NCBI GenBank assembly: GCA_012841485.1
Contig: DUUU01000065.1
Span: 1 to 7,526, forward strand
Length of the DNA stretch: 7,526 nt
From: Armatimonadota bacterium
GTDB taxonomy: Bacteria > Armatimonadota > JAAZEB01
Direction: 5' to 3'
In this document: positions 5,826-7,526 of the stretch, one piece after another
Position numbering within the stretch: the stretch's first letter is position 1
Layout: the number at the start of each line of letters is the position of its first letter
Program-made: the position numbers and the translations under genes
The notes under the pieces: generated by a model
Database searches by the model: none
Seen by the model: the letters and a program-made list of their open reading frames with translations, nothing else
Told to the model about the DNA's origin: nothing

Positions 5826-7526
5826 ATGCCAAGGAAGAAGAAGGTAGTCCTCGAGGAGGAGAGCATCCCCTCGATGGGAAACGATCCGCGCATCCCCGAA
5901 CTGTTGCCGGTCATACCGCTGAGAGATAACCAGGTCGTCTTTCCGCGCAACATGCTGCCGCTGTTTGTGGGTCGCGAGAAGTCGATCCGCGCGCTGGAGC
6001 AGGGGCGGCAGGTACTCCTCATCGCTCAGCGCGATGTGAGCATTGAAGAGCCCGAGACGACCGATCTGTACACGGTGGGCACGGTGGCCGAGGTGATGCA
6101 GATCTTCCGGCTGCCCGAGGGTGCAGTCCGGATCGTCATCGAGGGACTGGCCCGGGCACGTGTTCGCAGCTACGTGCAGGAAGAGCCGTTTCTCGTTGCC
6201 CAGGTGCAGCTGCTTGAGGAGACGCGAGAGGAGGGGATCGAGCTCCAGGCGCTGATGCGCTCCGTCTGCCGCCAGTATGAGGAGATCGTCAACCTCGACC
6301 GGAACGTGCCGCCAGAGCTGCTCCAGGGGATCCGGCACATCGACGATCCGGGCGAGCTGGCCGACCAGATCACCCCGAACCTTCCGGTGAAGACCGATGT
6401 GAAGCAGGATCTGCTTGAGACGCTCTCCTCGCGCCGCCGCTTGGAGAAGCTGACCGCCGTGCTATCGCGCGAGACGGAGATCCTCAACATCGAGAACGAG
6501 ATCCGGTCGCGCGTGGATCGGGAGATCAGCGAGTCGCAGCGCGAGTTCTACCTGCGCGAGCGCCTGAAGGCGATCCAGCAAGAGCTCGGTGAACGCGACG
6601 AGCGCCTCTCCGAGATAGAGGAGTTTCGCGAGAAGATTGCCGAGGCGGAGATGCCCGCCGAGGTCTCTGAACGCGCCCTGAAGGAGGTGGACCGTCTCGA
6701 AAAGATGCCGTTTGCCACCCCGGAGGCGGTTGTCGTTCGCAACTACCTGGATTGGCTCGTCACGCTTCCCTGGGCGCGGCGCACGGAAGACCGTCTCGAT
6801 ATCTGCGAGGCAGAGGCCGTCTTGGATGAGGACCACTACGGGCTCAAGCGCGTGAAGGAGCGGTGTCTGGAGTTCCTGGCCGTCTGCAAGCTCACCGGTC
6901 AGATGAAGGGCCCCATCCTCTGCTTTGTCGGGCCTCCAGGCGTGGGCAAGACCTCCATCGGCAAATCGATCGCGCGCGCCCTCGGGCGCAAGTTCATCCG
7001 TGTCTCCCTCGGGGGCATCCGGGATGAGGCCGAGATCCGCGGGCACCGCCGCACCTACATCGGCTCCATGCCCGGCCGGGTGATCCAGGCGATCCGCCAG
7101 GCAGGCACTCGCAACCCGGTCTTCATGCTCGATGAGGTGGATAAGGTGGGCGCCGACTTCCGGGGCGATCCGACGGCGGCCCTCTTAGAGGCGCTCGACC
7201 CGGAGCAGAACACGGCGTTCAGCGACCACTATCTGGAGGTCCCCTTCGACCTCTCCGATGTCATGTTCATCACCACGGCGAACCTGCTCGATCCGATCCA
7301 CCCCGCGCTGAAGGATCGCATGGAGGTGATCCACTTCCCCGGCTATACCGAGGCGGAGAAGCTGGAGATTGCGCGCCGCTTCCTGGTGCCCAAGCAGCGC
7401 GAGGCACATGGGCTATCGCGCGACCATCTCGACATCGCCGATGAGGCGCTGATCCGCCTGATCCGCGAATACACCCGCGAGGCGGGCGTGCGGAATCTGG
7501 AGCGCGAGATTGCCGCCATCTGTCGC
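5826..7526 (+). CDS. lon: ATP-dependent protease Lon, 3' partial
   Basis: 567 residues are visible and the frame is open to the right edge. Lon is a hexameric cytoplasmic AAA+ protease that degrades misfolded and regulatory proteins. The Lon N-terminal domain starts near [20 protein letters not shown] (about 26-45) and runs to about residue 220. A helical linker carries [19 protein letters not shown] (238-256). The AAA+ module has Walker A GPPGVGKT (369-376), Walker B VFMLDE (432-437), sensor-1 N486, arginine finger R498 in LKDRMEV, and sensor-2 GVR (554-556). The C-terminal protease domain with its Ser-Lys dyad, some 230-260 residues in the family, lies beyond the window. The first ~20 residues are a basic patch (PRKKK) then an acidic run, longer than in Bacillus Lon. 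ATG 5826 is the best start, though ATG 5874 is possible. Confidence 0.98.
   Translation, partial: MPRKKKVVLEEESIPSMGNDPRIPELLPVIPLRDNQVVFPRNMLPLFVGREKSIRALEQGRQVLLIAQRDVSIEEPETTDLYTVGTVAEVMQIFRLPEGAVRIVIEGLARARVRSYVQEEPFLVAQVQLLEETREEGIELQALMRSVCRQYEEIVNLDRNVPPELLQGIRHIDDPGELADQITPNLPVKTDVKQDLLETLSSRRRLEKLTAVLSRETEILNIENEIRSRVDREISESQREFYLRERLKAIQQELGERDERLSEIEEFREKIAEAEMPAEVSERALKEVDRLEKMPFATPEAVVVRNYLDWLVTLPWARRTEDRLDICEAEAVLDEDHYGLKRVKERCLEFLAVCKLTGQMKGPILCFVGPPGVGKTSIGKSIARALGRKFIRVSLGGIRDEAEIRGHRRTYIGSMPGRVIQAIRQAGTRNPVFMLDEVDKVGADFRGDPTAALLEALDPEQNTAFSDHYLEVPFDLSDVMFITTANLLDPIHPALKDRMEVIHFPGYTEAEKLEIARRFLVPKQREAHGLSRDHLDIADEALIRLIREYTREAGVRNLEREIAAICR

Noticed and set aside
5723..5929. 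68-residue + strand frame overlapping the lon start
   Set aside because: It lies out of frame over conserved Lon coding sequence and has no recognisable motif.

Overview
This is a GC-rich bacterial window in which every recognisable gene lies on the + strand. It holds the 3' part of an acyl-ACP-reductase-like oxidoreductase gene, a tRNA-Leu/tRNA-Gly pair behind a perfect consensus sigma70 promoter, and the protein quality-control cluster tig-clpP-clpX-lon, with lon cut off by the right edge. The two tRNA genes encode their own CCA ends. I cannot name the phylum. The gene order occurs in many bacteria, and the high GC with a stand-alone acyl-ACP-reductase-like gene would fit a Chloroflexota- or Armatimonadota-type lineage or a GC-rich Bacillota relative. 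That placement is a low-confidence inference.

Layout: bases 2-1204 encode the oxidoreductase (open at the left edge). Bases 1205-1331 hold a short hairpin and the tRNA promoter. Bases 1332-1516 are tRNA-Leu(UAG) and tRNA-Gly(GCC). Bases 1517-1899 are a 383-base gene-free leader rich in competing inverted repeats, including a terminator-like hairpin with a T6 run and a second long-range helix followed by a T-rich tract. Trigger factor (1900-3195), ClpP (3423-4019), ClpX (4250-5497) and Lon (5826 to the end) follow, separated by unusually long spacers of 227, 230 and 328 bases.

The four proteins work together. Trigger factor meets nascent chains at the ribosome exit tunnel. ClpX unfolds tagged or damaged proteins and feeds them into the ClpP serine-protease barrel. 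Lon is a separate single-chain AAA+ protease. Catalytic and nucleotide-binding residues are intact in ClpP and ClpX and in the visible part of Lon. Trigger factor has a divergent peptidyl-prolyl isomerase domain.

The protein genes are mostly ordinary. The most unusual material is between them. Each spacer in the cluster contains strong GC-rich inverted repeats with no U-tract. Three successive spacers share the 9-mer GGGGGCGCT. The clpX-lon spacer is bracketed by a 13-position inverted repeat that could close a multibranched RNA of about 240 nt. The tig leader contains mutually exclusive helices arranged like an attenuator. I found no CRISPR array, insertion sequence or phage gene.
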